This document shows positions 17,093 through 24,839 of a stretch of 64,000 nucleotides of DNA, piece after piece. The stretch comes from Streptomyces sp. 1222.5 (GTDB lineage: Bacteria; Actinomycetota; Actinomycetes; Streptomycetales; Streptomycetaceae), in the NCBI RefSeq assembly GCF_900105245.1, contig NZ_FNSZ01000001.1:4402001-4466000 (forward strand). Direction: 5' to 3'. Numbering within the stretch: the stretch's first letter is position 1; each line of letters begins with the position of its first letter. The translations under genes and the position numbers were made by a program. Under the pieces are notes generated by a model, which was not told where the DNA came from, did no database searches, and saw nothing but the letters and a program-made list of their open reading frames with translations.

Positions 17093-18036
17093 CGGACGCC
17101 TCCAGCGGCCTCGTCGGCAGTCACGGACCACCAGGGGAGCTGGCGGTACACGGGTTTGTCGGACACCCGCTCACGGCTCCACTCGGGTGGCTGCACATTG
17201 GTGGTGGCCGAGCGGACCTGCACGCGCTGGATGACGCCCCCTTCGGCGGCCGGGGTGTCCCGGTACAGCCGCATCACGACGATCCGGCGCAGATACTGCT
17301 CGGACAGGGCGCCGCGCAGCGCCACGGGACGGTTGTCACCGGTGTGCGTGGCGACGAAGAAGTCCCAGGCCCGGCGCAGCTCGTTCTGCTGGGTGTGGCT
17401 GGGCACCGGATTGCCCTTGATGGCGGCGCCGTCCTGGGCGGACAGGTCGGTCCAGCCGGTGGTGCGCACCCCGCCGTCGTTCGTCCGCAGTTCGGCGCGC
17501 ACCTGGACGCCGACGTTCTGCTGGAGCGGGTTCGGGGCGAACAGCTTCCAGTTCTGCTCGAACTCGGGGTACACCCAGTCCTCGACCGCCTTGCCGTGCT
17601 GCTTCGTCACGGTGTTCGCCGGCGCGAGGCTGAGGAACACCATCAGCAGGTGCACACAGGCGGCGACGGCGACCACGGCGAGCGCCACGGCGGCGCCCAC
17701 CTGGTAGCGGGGAGAGAGGGCGGCGACGCCGACACGGGGGGCGGCGAGCGCTCCGCCGCCGTCGGACGCGTCGGCCTCGTCCGGCCCGTCCGTCGCGCCG
17801 GGTTCGGGCAGCACGTGCGCCCCGCTCGACCCGGCCCGCTCCGGAGCGTACGGCCGCTCGCCCGGCCGGGACTGCTCGGACGCCCCGGGCTGCCGGGGCA
17901 ACTGGGGCGGCTCGGGCAGCCGGGGCTTCTCGGACGGCCGGGAATGCTCGGGCGGCCGGGGCTGCTCAGGGGGCTTCGAGGGCTCGAAGGCACCCGTGCC
18001 CCGCCGGGCCCCCGAGTCCTCGTCGTTCACGTCCAT
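17089..18036 (-). CDS. DUF5819 family membrane protein
   Basis: A 315-residue protein. The first 120 residues are disordered, with tandem Pro-rich repeats (PPEQPRPPEHSRPSEKPRLP). One membrane helix follows (VGAAVALAVVAVAACVHLLM). The rest is an extracellular domain with WVYPEFEQNWKLFAPNPLQQ, the hallmark of DUF5819. DUF5819 proteins regularly accompany HTTM proteins in Streptomyces, so the pair probably forms a membrane complex. Start: ATG of MDVNDEDSG with a GGGG-type site; an ATG nine codons upstream (18063) is an alternative. Confidence 0.83.
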   Translation of the reverse strand: MDVNDEDSGARRGTGAFEPSKPPEQPRPPEHSRPSEKPRLPEPPQLPRQPGASEQSRPGERPYAPERAGSSGAHVLPEPGATDGPDEADASDGGGALAAPRVGVAALSPRYQVGAAVALAVVAVAACVHLLMVFLSLAPANTVTKQHGKAVEDWVYPEFEQNWKLFAPNPLQQNVGVQVRAELRTNDGGVRTTGWTDLSAQDGAAIKGNPVPSHTQQNELRRAWDFFVATHTGDNRPVALRGALSEQYLRRIVVMRLYRDTPAAEGGVIQRVQVRSATTNVQPPEWSRERVSDKPVYRQLPWWSVTADEAAGGVR

Positions 18037-18300
18037 TGCGCCCCGTCCCCCGTTTCGGCTCATTCGTTCCGCTGGTCGCCGCGGCTGAGTGCGTCAGCCC
18101 GATGCGCGGCCACCGCCACAGGCGCCGCGCGGATTCACGAGCGCCACAGCGGCGCCCGCACGGAACGGTACTCAGCCGGAGCCACCGGGCGCAGCCCCGG
18201 GTGCGGGCCCATGACCGTGGTCCTCGCCACGTGCCGGGCCCGCCACCGGTGAGGCAGGGGGCGAACCGGACACCGACCGCCACGCACCGTTCCCTTCTTC

Positions 18301-18314
18301 TAGAACCTGTTCTA
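18301..18314. promoter_or_regulatory. KstR-like operator TAGAACCTGTTCTA
   Basis: A perfect palindrome: TAGAAC, two bases, GTTCTA. It fits the TnnAACnnGTTnnA pattern known for the TetR-type regulators KstR and relatives of lipid/steroid catabolism. It lies 69 bp before the acyl-CoA dehydrogenase start, near a TTGACG -35-like hexamer (18318-18323). Confidence 0.65.
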
Positions 18315-18383
18315 TCTTGACGGCCCGTCAGGCGAGCTGTCGGACCAACCGTCATGGAAACCCATCCGCCGGGAGGACAGGCC

Positions 18384-19526
18384 GTGGACTTCACCTTCAC
18401 CGAGGAGCAGCTGGCGGCGGCCGAGGCGGCGCGCGGAGTGTTCTCCGGCGTCGCACCGGACGCGGTCCCCAGCCCGGCGCTGACCACCGGAGCCGTGGCC
18501 GAGGGCCTCGACCGGGAGCTGTGGTCCCGGCTCGCCGCCGCCGACCTGCTGAGCCTGCTCCTCGACGAGGCGCACGGCGGGGCCGGCCTCGACGCGATCG
18601 CGCTGTGCCTGGTGCTCCGCGAGTCCGCCGGCGTGCTCGCGCGGGTTCCGCTGCTGGAGCACAGCGCCGCCGCCGCGGCCGTGCAGACCCATGGCGGTAC
18701 GGAGCTCGCCGGGCGCCTGCTCGGGCGGGCGGGCCGCGGCGAACTGGTACTGACCGTGGCGGCGAACGGACGTACCGGCCACGACCCGGCCGAGTCGGCC
18801 GTCACCGCCCGGCGGGAGGGCCCGGTGTGGGTGCTGGACGGGGTGCAGACGGCGGTGCCGTGGGCGTACGACGCGGACCTCGTCGTCGTGCCGGCGCACG
18901 TGGAGGGCACGGCCGCCGACCGGACGGTGCTCGCGCTCGTACCGCGTGACCGGGACGGCGTGGACCTGGCCGAGCAGGTGTCGACCAGCGGGGAGCGGCT
19001 GGCGGAGCTGCGGCTGGCGTCCGCACGGATCGACGCCGTGGACGTCATCGAGGCAGAGGGGGCGTGGGAGTGGCTGCACGCACTGCTCACGACCGGCGTC
19101 TGCGCGCTCGCGCTGGGACTCGGCGAGCGGGTGCTGCGGATGACCAGCGAGTACACCGGCAAGCGCGAGCAGTTCGGGTATCCGATCGCGACCTTCCAGG
19201 CGGTGGCCGTGCAGACCGCCGACCGCTACATCGACCTGCGTGCCATGGAGGCCACCCTGTGGCAGGCCGCGTGGCGGATCTCCTCGGGGGCGCCGGGGGC
19301 GCTGCCTCTGGCCGGGGACGTCGCGGTGGCGAAGATCTGGGCGGCGGAGGGGGTGCGCCGGGTGGTGCAGACGGCGCAGCATCTGCACGGCGGCTTCGGT
19401 GCCGACACCGACTACTCACTGCACCGGTACCACGCCTGGGCCAAGCACCTGGAGCTGGCGCTCGGCCCGGCGGCGGCGTACGAGGAGCGGCTCGGGGACC
19501 TGCTGGCGGCCCATCCGCTGGGCTGA
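18384..19526 (+). CDS. Acyl-CoA dehydrogenase family protein
   Basis: A 380-residue flavin-dependent acyl-CoA dehydrogenase-like protein. It has an N-terminal helical domain (DFTFTEEQLAAAEAARGVF), a beta domain, and a C-terminal helical domain with LALGLGERVLRMTSEYTGKR, EQFGYPIATFQAVAV and QHLHGGFGADTDYSLHRYH. It resembles actinobacterial FadE subunits of steroid-catabolism heteromers, which pair with a second FadE; no partner lies here. Start: GTG with GGGAGGA six bases upstream (a more upstream ATG at 18354 lacks a site). Control by a KstR-type repressor is suggested by the palindrome at 18301-18314. Confidence 0.86.
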   Translation: MDFTFTEEQLAAAEAARGVFSGVAPDAVPSPALTTGAVAEGLDRELWSRLAAADLLSLLLDEAHGGAGLDAIALCLVLRESAGVLARVPLLEHSAAAAAVQTHGGTELAGRLLGRAGRGELVLTVAANGRTGHDPAESAVTARREGPVWVLDGVQTAVPWAYDADLVVVPAHVEGTAADRTVLALVPRDRDGVDLAEQVSTSGERLAELRLASARIDAVDVIEAEGAWEWLHALLTTGVCALALGLGERVLRMTSEYTGKREQFGYPIATFQAVAVQTADRYIDLRAMEATLWQAAWRISSGAPGALPLAGDVAVAKIWAAEGVRRVVQTAQHLHGGFGADTDYSLHRYHAWAKHLELALGPAAAYEERLGDLLAAHPLG

Positions 19527-19568
19527 CCGCCCCCGCGTTCGCGCCGCCCCGCCCCCGGGCGCGGGGAA

Positions 19569-19916
19569 CTACAGAACGAAGCCCGGCTTGCCGTCGTCCG
19601 TGATCACCGGCCGGCCCGCGGCCTGCCAGACCTGCATGCCGCCGTCGACGTTCACGGCGTCGATGCCCTGCTGGGCCAGGTACATGGTGACCTGGGCCGA
19701 GCGGCCGCCGGAGCGGCAGATGACGTGGACGCGGCCGTCCTGCGGGGCGGCCTCGGTCAGCTCGCCGTAGCGGGCCACGAACTCGCTGATGGGGATGTGC
19801 AGTGCTCCCGCGGCGTGGCCCGCCTGCCACTCGTCGTCCTCGCGGACGTCCAGCAGGAAGTCGCCGTCCTTGAGGTCCGAGACCTCGACCGTGGGCACAC
19901 CAGCTCCGAAATTCAT
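19569..19916 (-). CDS. Rhodanese-like domain protein
   Basis: A 115-residue single-domain rhodanese. The catalytic Cys67 lies in the loop CRSGGRS; FLLDVREDDEWQAGHAAGA and HIPISEF are the conserved CH2A-type parts. Such stand-alone domains carry persulfide sulfur for thiolation or detoxification. The start ATG has the usual position for the family, and the gene appears monocistronic. Confidence 0.9.
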   Translation of the reverse strand: MNFGAGVPTVEVSDLKDGDFLLDVREDDEWQAGHAAGALHIPISEFVARYGELTEAAPQDGRVHVICRSGGRSAQVTMYLAQQGIDAVNVDGGMQVWQAAGRPVITDDGKPGFVL

Positions 19917-19946
19917 GTCCCCGACGCTACCCGAAGCGGACCGGGC

Positions 19947-20759
19947 TCAGTCCTGCTCCCGCAGGCCCGCCAGCTCCGTCTCCCGCTCGGCGATGTCGGC
20001 GCGCAGCCGTGCGCCGATCTCGTCGAGCAGGCCGTCGGGGTCGTCCGGCGCGAGGCGGAGCATGCCGGCGATGGCGCCGTCCTCCAGCTCGCGGGCGACG
20101 AGCGTGAGCAGCTCCTTGCGCTGGGAGAGCCATTCGAGGCGGGCGTACAGCTCCTCGGCGGGGCTCGGCAGGCGCTCGGGCGGTACCGGGCCCGCCGCCC
20201 ACTCCTCGGCGAGCTCCTTCAGCAGCGTCTCGTCGCCACGGGCGTAGGCGGCGTTCACGCGGGTGATGAACTCCTCACGCCGCTGCCGTTCCTCTTCCTC
20301 CTGGGCCAGGTCGGGGTGGGCCTTGCGGGCCAGCTCGCGATAGAGCTTGCGGGCCTCCTCGCCGGGCCGGACGCGCTGCGGGGGCCGCACCGCCTGGTCG
20401 GTGAGCATGGCGGCGGCCTCCGGGAACAGCCCGCCGCCGTCCATCCAGCCGTGCATCAGTTCTTCGACGCCCGGGATCGGCAGCACCCGGCCGCGGGCCT
20501 CCTCGGCCAGACGGATGTCCTCGGGATCGCCGGTGCGGGCGGCCTTCGCCTCGGCGATCTCGGCGTCCAGTTCCTCGATGCGGAGGTAGAGCGGGCCGAG
20601 GCGCTGCTCGTGCAGCCGGGAGAAGTTCTCCACCTCGACGCGGAAGGTCTCCACCGCGATCTCGTACTCGATCAAGGCCTGCTCGGCGGCCCGGACGGCC
20701 CGCTCGAGCCGTTCCTCGGGACGTGGTGCCTGGGGCTCATCGGCTTCCGGGGTCGTCAC
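19947..20759 (-). CDS. J-domain-like protein with coiled coil
   Basis: A 270-residue cytoplasmic protein. Residues about 25-70 are a predicted coiled coil (ENFSRLHEQRLGPLYLRIEE). Residues about 135-185 resemble a DnaJ J-domain: EARKLYRELARKAHPDLAQE carries the HPD triad that stimulates DnaK ATPase, followed by FITRVNAAYARGD. The C-terminal part is helical (LSQRKELLTLVARELED). A co-chaperone role is inferred from the HPD motif only. The GTG start (VTTPEADEPQ) is chosen because the sequence upstream is Arg/Gly-rich and uncharacteristic. Confidence 0.75.
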   Translation of the reverse strand: MTTPEADEPQAPRPEERLERAVRAAEQALIEYEIAVETFRVEVENFSRLHEQRLGPLYLRIEELDAEIAEAKAARTGDPEDIRLAEEARGRVLPIPGVEELMHGWMDGGGLFPEAAAMLTDQAVRPPQRVRPGEEARKLYRELARKAHPDLAQEEEERQRREEFITRVNAAYARGDETLLKELAEEWAAGPVPPERLPSPAEELYARLEWLSQRKELLTLVARELEDGAIAGMLRLAPDDPDGLLDEIGARLRADIAERETELAGLREQD

Positions 20760-21034
20760 CCGCCCAGCGTAGCGCTGCGCCCGTCCGGGACCGGGATCCA
20801 CGGTTCCGGTCGGCTTGGGGCCGGCACCCGGCGCACCGTCCCCGCGACCGCTCACGGCGGACCTGGCTCCTGCCGCGGTGCCCCTCCGGACCGGCCGCAC
20901 AAGTCCTCGCGCCCCCGGCGCACCGCACGGCACCCACCCTCCGCACCCCGGTCCGGCCACGGTCCGCCCCGCCCGGACGCGCCCGGCACGACCACCCTCG
21001 GTTGCCCGGTGCCGCGACCACCGGCGGAGCCCCG

Positions 21035-22471
21035 TCACACCCCCAGCTCGGCCTCGATCCGTCCCGCCCGCACGCCCTCGACCAGCTGGGCGTGGTCCGC
21101 CTCGGTGCGGTCGGCGTAGGCGACCGCGAAGTCGGCCACCGCCTCGTCCAGCTCCTCGTTCTTGCCGCAGTACCCGGCGATCAGCCGCGGGTCGGCGCTG
21201 TGGGAGTGGGCGCGGGCCAGGAGCGCGCCGGTCATACGGCCGTAGTCGTCGAACTGGTCGGCGGCGAGCGCGGCGGGGTCGACGCTGCCCTTGCGGTTGC
21301 GGAACTGGCGCACCTGGTAGGGGCGCCCCTCGACGGTGGTCCAGCCCAGGAGGATGTCGCTGACCACCTGCATCCGCTTCTGCCCGAGGACGACTCGCCG
21401 GCCCTCGTGGCCGGCCTGCGGTGCGTCGAAGCCGGCGGTGACCAGATGCGGCAGGAGTGCGGAGGGCCGCGCCTCCTTCACCTGGAGGACCAGCGGCTGC
21501 TCACGGTGGTCGAGGAGCAGCACGACGTAGGAACGGGTGCCGACGCTGCCGGTGCCGACGACCCGGAAGGCCACGTCGTGCACCGCGTGCCGGGCGAGCA
21601 GCGGGTGCCGGTCCTCGCTGAGGGTGTCCACGTACGACTCCAGGGACGCGGCGACCGCGGCGGCGTCCGCGTCCGGTATCCGGCGCAGCACCGGCGGTGC
21701 GTCCACGAAGCGGCGGCCGCCGTCCTCCGCCGTCTCGGTCGACTTGGCCGCGAACCGGCCGCTGGTGTTGGCCCGGGCCTTCTCCGAGACGCGCTGGAGG
21801 GTGCCGAGCAGGTCGTGGGCGTCCGCGTGGGAGACCAGTTCCTCGTCGGCGATCGCGTTCCAGGCGTCCAGGACGGGCAGCTTGGCCAGCAGCCGCATGG
21901 TGCGGCGGTAGGCACCGGCCGCGTCCTGGGCGGCAGCCCGGCAGGTGTCCTCGTCGGCGCCGGCCTCCCGCCCGGCGAGCACCAGCGAGGCCGCCAGCCG
22001 CTTGAGGTCCCACTCCCAGGGGCCGTGCACGGTCTCGTCGAAGTCGTTGAGGTCGATGACCAGGTCACCGCGGGCGTCGCCGTACAGCCCGAAGTTGGCC
22101 GCGTGCGCGTCGCCGCAGATCTGCGTGCCGATCCTGGTCGTCGGGGTGCGGGCCAGGTCGTACGCCATGAGCCCGGCGGAGCCGCGCAGGAAGGCGAAGG
22201 GGGTGGCCGCCATCCGGCCCACCCGTATCGGCGTCAGTTCGGGGATGCGGCCGGCGTTGGACTGCGCGACCGCGCTCACCGCGTCGGGGCGGCCGGCGTC
22301 CAGGTCGAGGAGGCGGTGCGCACCGCGCGGCACGCTCTGCCTGAGTGCCTTGCCCTCCTGCTTGGGGGTGCCCCTCGGGGGCCAGGCGGCGAAGCCGCGC
22401 ATCCGGGGCAGCCGGGGCGGGGCCGCCGGCTCCGTCCCGTCCGCTTCCACTCCCACAACGGCTCCGGTCAT
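21035..22471 (-). CDS. DUF2252 family protein (kinase-like fold)
   Basis: A 478-residue DUF2252 protein. The family is distantly related to aminoglycoside phosphotransferase/kinase folds; substrates are unknown. Conserved pieces visible are RMAATPFAFLRGSAGLMAYDL, ICGDAHAANFGLYGDA (catalytic-loop-like, with His and Asn), and VIDLNDFDETVHGPWEWDLK (metal-binding Asp-like). The start is the ATG of MTGAVVGVE with GGGGGAGG 9 bases upstream; a GTG seven codons earlier (22492) also reads in frame. No operon partners. The 300 bases upstream hold two DnaA boxes and the tRNA-Leu terminator. Confidence 0.85.
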   Translation of the reverse strand: MTGAVVGVEADGTEPAAPPRLPRMRGFAAWPPRGTPKQEGKALRQSVPRGAHRLLDLDAGRPDAVSAVAQSNAGRIPELTPIRVGRMAATPFAFLRGSAGLMAYDLARTPTTRIGTQICGDAHAANFGLYGDARGDLVIDLNDFDETVHGPWEWDLKRLAASLVLAGREAGADEDTCRAAAQDAAGAYRRTMRLLAKLPVLDAWNAIADEELVSHADAHDLLGTLQRVSEKARANTSGRFAAKSTETAEDGGRRFVDAPPVLRRIPDADAAAVAASLESYVDTLSEDRHPLLARHAVHDVAFRVVGTGSVGTRSYVVLLLDHREQPLVLQVKEARPSALLPHLVTAGFDAPQAGHEGRRVVLGQKRMQVVSDILLGWTTVEGRPYQVRQFRNRKGSVDPAALAADQFDDYGRMTGALLARAHSHSADPRLIAGYCGKNEELDEAVADFAVAYADRTEADHAQLVEGVRAGRIEAELGV

Positions 22472-22579
22472 CGCGACCGCCTCCCCCGACACGTGCTTCT
22501 CCGCAGATCAGCTCAGCCATCAGCTCGGACATCAACTCGTGCAGACCGTACCGCCGGTGGCCGAAACGCGTCAGACCCC

Positions 22580-22606
22580 TGTGGACAACTCGGCGCCTGT
22601 GGACGG
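22580..22606 (-). promoter_or_regulatory. Pair of DnaA boxes (TGTGGACAA, TGTGGACGG)
   Basis: A perfect DnaA box at 22580-22588 and a one-mismatch box at 22598-22606, 18 bp apart in the same orientation, in the gap between the DUF2252 gene and tRNA-Leu. Confidence 0.5.
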
Positions 22607-22740
22607 CTGATGGCGCGAAGTGCCGTCATCCCTACGGCGTTCCGGCGCCGAGCGCGAGCCGTGAGATAGCTCACCGGCGGCGACGGGCCGGCCCGGGTGA
22701 GTGGCTGTGCGATCCCTCACAGGCGTCGCCACAACGCGAA

Positions 22741-22783
22741 ACGGGCCCCTGCCGGTGACTTCCGTCACCGGCAGAGACCCGTT
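22741..22783 (-). terminator. Terminator after tRNA-Leu
   Basis: A perfect 11-bp stem (CTGCCGGTGAC / GTCACCGGCAG at 22749-22759 and 22764-22774) with TTCC loop, extended by an outer ACGGG/CCCGT pairing. It lies 10 bases beyond the tRNA 3' end on the minus strand. Confidence 0.75.
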
Positions 22784-22792
22784 CCGTCTCTG

Positions 22793-22876
22793 TGCGCGAG
22801 GGGGGAGTTGAACCCCCACGCCCTTGCGGGCACTGGAACCTGAATCCAGCGCGTCTGCCTATTCCGCCACCCGCGC
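22793..22876 (-). tRNA. tRNA-Leu (anticodon CAG)
   Basis: An 84-nt class II tRNA. The acceptor stem is GCGCGGG/CTCGCGC, discriminator A. The anticodon stem CTGGA/TCCAG holds loop TTCAGGT, giving CAG. The long variable arm (TGCCCGCAAGGGCGT) and the T-arm GGGGGTTCAACTCCCCC are as expected for leucine. CCA is not encoded. Confidence 0.95.
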
Positions 22877-23305
22877 ATTGGGTGTGTCTTCCGGCTTCGC
22901 CCCTTTCGGGCCGGCCCCTTCCGACACCCAGAACATTAGCACGTCGTACGGGGTGGGTTCACATCCCTTGGGGCCCGCCCCGGGCCCCCGACGAGCCCGG
23001 CCGCCCCCGCGTATCAGGGAGAGCCTGTTCACGTATCAACCTCGTACCGGTCCCCGTCATCTGTACAGGAGACGGACCGGACGCACAGCCGGGTGCGGGA
23101 CACTGGTCTTCGACCCCCTCTACGATCCATGCCGGAAGACAGGTCCCAGCAGGAGTCCCGGAACGAGTTCCGGGGAGGAGTTGAAGGGGAGCCGCTGGGG
23201 GAACCGGCTGATTGCCGGGCGCGTAGATACGATCAGTGAGCAGTACCCGGCAAAGCAGCGTCAGACAGCAGGGCAAGGCAACGGCAGGGACGGAGGAGGT
23301 GCCCC
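22877..23305. other. Intergenic region before fhaA (429 bp)
   Basis: No gene is supported here. It holds the tRNA-Leu promoter side (minus) and the promoter side of the fhaA cluster (plus). A possible -10 element TAGATA lies at 23224-23229, followed by an untranslated leader of about 75 bases ending in GGAGGAGG before fhaA. Confidence 0.4.
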
Positions 23306-24169
23306 ATGGGAGTCCTGAAGAAGTTCGAGCAGCGTCTCGAAGGTCTGGTGAACGGCACCTTCGCCAAGGTTTTCAAGTCCGAGGTCCAGCCCGTGGAGAT
23401 CGCCGGCGCGCTCCAGCGGGAGTGCGACAACAACGCGACCATCTGGAACCGTGACCGCACGGTCGTACCCAACGACTTCATCGTGGAGCTGAGCGCACCG
23501 GACTTCGAGCGCCTGAGCCCCTACTCCGGGCAGCTCGGCGACGAGCTGGCCGGCATGGTGCGCGACTACGCCAAGCAGCAGCGCTACACCTTCATGGGCC
23601 CGATCAAGGTCAACCTGGAGAAGGCCGAGGACCTCGACACCGGGCTGTACCGGGTGCGCTCGCGCACCCTGGCCTCGTCCAGCAGCCAGCAGGCACCGCA
23701 GGCCCCCGCGGGCCCGTCCGCCGGCCGCCCCGGACAGAACGCCCCCGGCGGCTACGGCTACCCGCCGGCCGCCCCGGCGGGCGCGCCCCCGATGCCGTCC
23801 GCGCCGCCACCCGGCACCCGGCCCGGCGGCTACGGCTACCCGCAGCCCGCCACCCAGCGCCCCGCCGCCGCCCCGATGAGCGGCGGGCGCACCCGCTACT
23901 GGATCGAGATCAACGGCACCCGTCACCAGATCTCCCGCGCGACGCTCGTGCTGGGCCGCAGCACCGAGGCCGACGTACGGATCGACGACCCCGGCGTCTC
24001 CCGCCGGCACTGCGAGATCCGGACCGGTACGCCCTCGACGATCCAGGATCTCGGCTCCACCAACGGCATCGTGGTGGACGGGCAGCACACCACCCGCGCT
24101 ACGCTCCGCGACGGCTCGCGGATCGTCGTGGGCAGCACAACCATCATTTACCGGCAAGCCGAAGGGTGA
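23306..24169 (+). CDS. fhaA: FHA domain protein FhaA (DUF3662 + FHA)
   Basis: A 287-residue cytoplasmic adaptor. Residues 1-115 are the DUF3662 domain (MGVLKKFEQRLEGLVNGTFA, VQPVEIAGALQRECD). A Pro/Gly/Tyr-rich linker spans about 125-190. Residues 200-287 are a phosphothreonine-binding FHA domain (LVLGRSTEADVRIDDPGVSRRHCEI, DLGSTNGIVVDG). In actinobacteria FhaA is phosphorylated by PknB and controls cell-wall precursor flow through MviN-type lipid II flippases. It is the first gene of the cluster, with GGAGGAGG in front of the ATG and 10 bases to fhaB. Confidence 0.93.
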   Translation: MGVLKKFEQRLEGLVNGTFAKVFKSEVQPVEIAGALQRECDNNATIWNRDRTVVPNDFIVELSAPDFERLSPYSGQLGDELAGMVRDYAKQQRYTFMGPIKVNLEKAEDLDTGLYRVRSRTLASSSSQQAPQAPAGPSAGRPGQNAPGGYGYPPAAPAGAPPMPSAPPPGTRPGGYGYPQPATQRPAAAPMSGGRTRYWIEINGTRHQISRATLVLGRSTEADVRIDDPGVSRRHCEIRTGTPSTIQDLGSTNGIVVDGQHTTRATLRDGSRIVVGSTTIIYRQAEG

Positions 24170-24179
24170 AGCGGGGGCA

Positions 24180-24707
24180 ATGTCAGAGCTGACCCTCACG
24201 GTCATGCGGCTGGGTTTCCTGGCCGTACTGTGGCTGTTCGTGATCGTGGCCGTGCAGGTCATCCGGAGCGACCTGTTCGGTACGCGCGTCACCCAGCGCG
24301 GATCGCGTAGGGAGGCCGGGCGCCAGCAGCAGCCGGGCAGGCAGCAGGCGCCGCGGCAGCAGGCCGCGCCCCCGCAGCAGCGGGGCCAGCAGGGCGGCCG
24401 CCAGCGGCGCAACGCCCCCTCCAAACTCGTGGTGACCGAAGGCACACTGACCGGCACGACGGTCGCGCTCCAGGGCCAGACGGTCACGCTGGGCCGGGCG
24501 CACGACTCCACGATCGTGCTGGACGACGACTACGCCTCCAGCCGCCATGCCAGGATCTATCCCGACCGCGACGGCCAGTGGATCGTCGAGGATCTCGGCT
24601 CCACCAACGGCACGTACCTGGACCGGTCCCGGCTGACGACTCCGACGCCGATCCCGCTGGGCGCGCCGATCCGCATCGGCAAGACCGTCATCGAGCTGCG
24701 GAAGTAG
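24180..24707 (+). CDS. fhaB: FHA domain protein FhaB (FipA-like)
   Basis: A 175-residue protein. An N-terminal membrane helix (VMRLGFLAVLWLFVIVAVQVI) is followed by a Gln/Arg-rich linker (RQQQPGRQQAPRQQ) and a C-terminal FHA domain at about 80-170 (VTLGRAHDSTIVLDDDYASSRHARI, DLGSTNGTYLDR). It reads phosphothreonine marks made by PknB and is linked to septal and polar growth in mycobacteria. It starts 10 bases after fhaA. The 132-base gap to the phosphatase holds no other gene. Confidence 0.92.
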   Translation: MSELTLTVMRLGFLAVLWLFVIVAVQVIRSDLFGTRVTQRGSRREAGRQQQPGRQQAPRQQAAPPQQRGQQGGRQRRNAPSKLVVTEGTLTGTTVALQGQTVTLGRAHDSTIVLDDDYASSRHARIYPDRDGQWIVEDLGSTNGTYLDRSRLTTPTPIPLGAPIRIGKTVIELRK

Positions 24708-24839
24708 TACGACAATGAGCGAGCGGAGCGAGCACGCAGCGGCAGGCCGCCACCCGGTCTCCGGCGCGCTCCCGACCGGAGGGTGGGCAGTGTGGCTCGA
24801 CACGACCGGCTGTACCCGGAGCCGACGGGCGAGGTGCGC

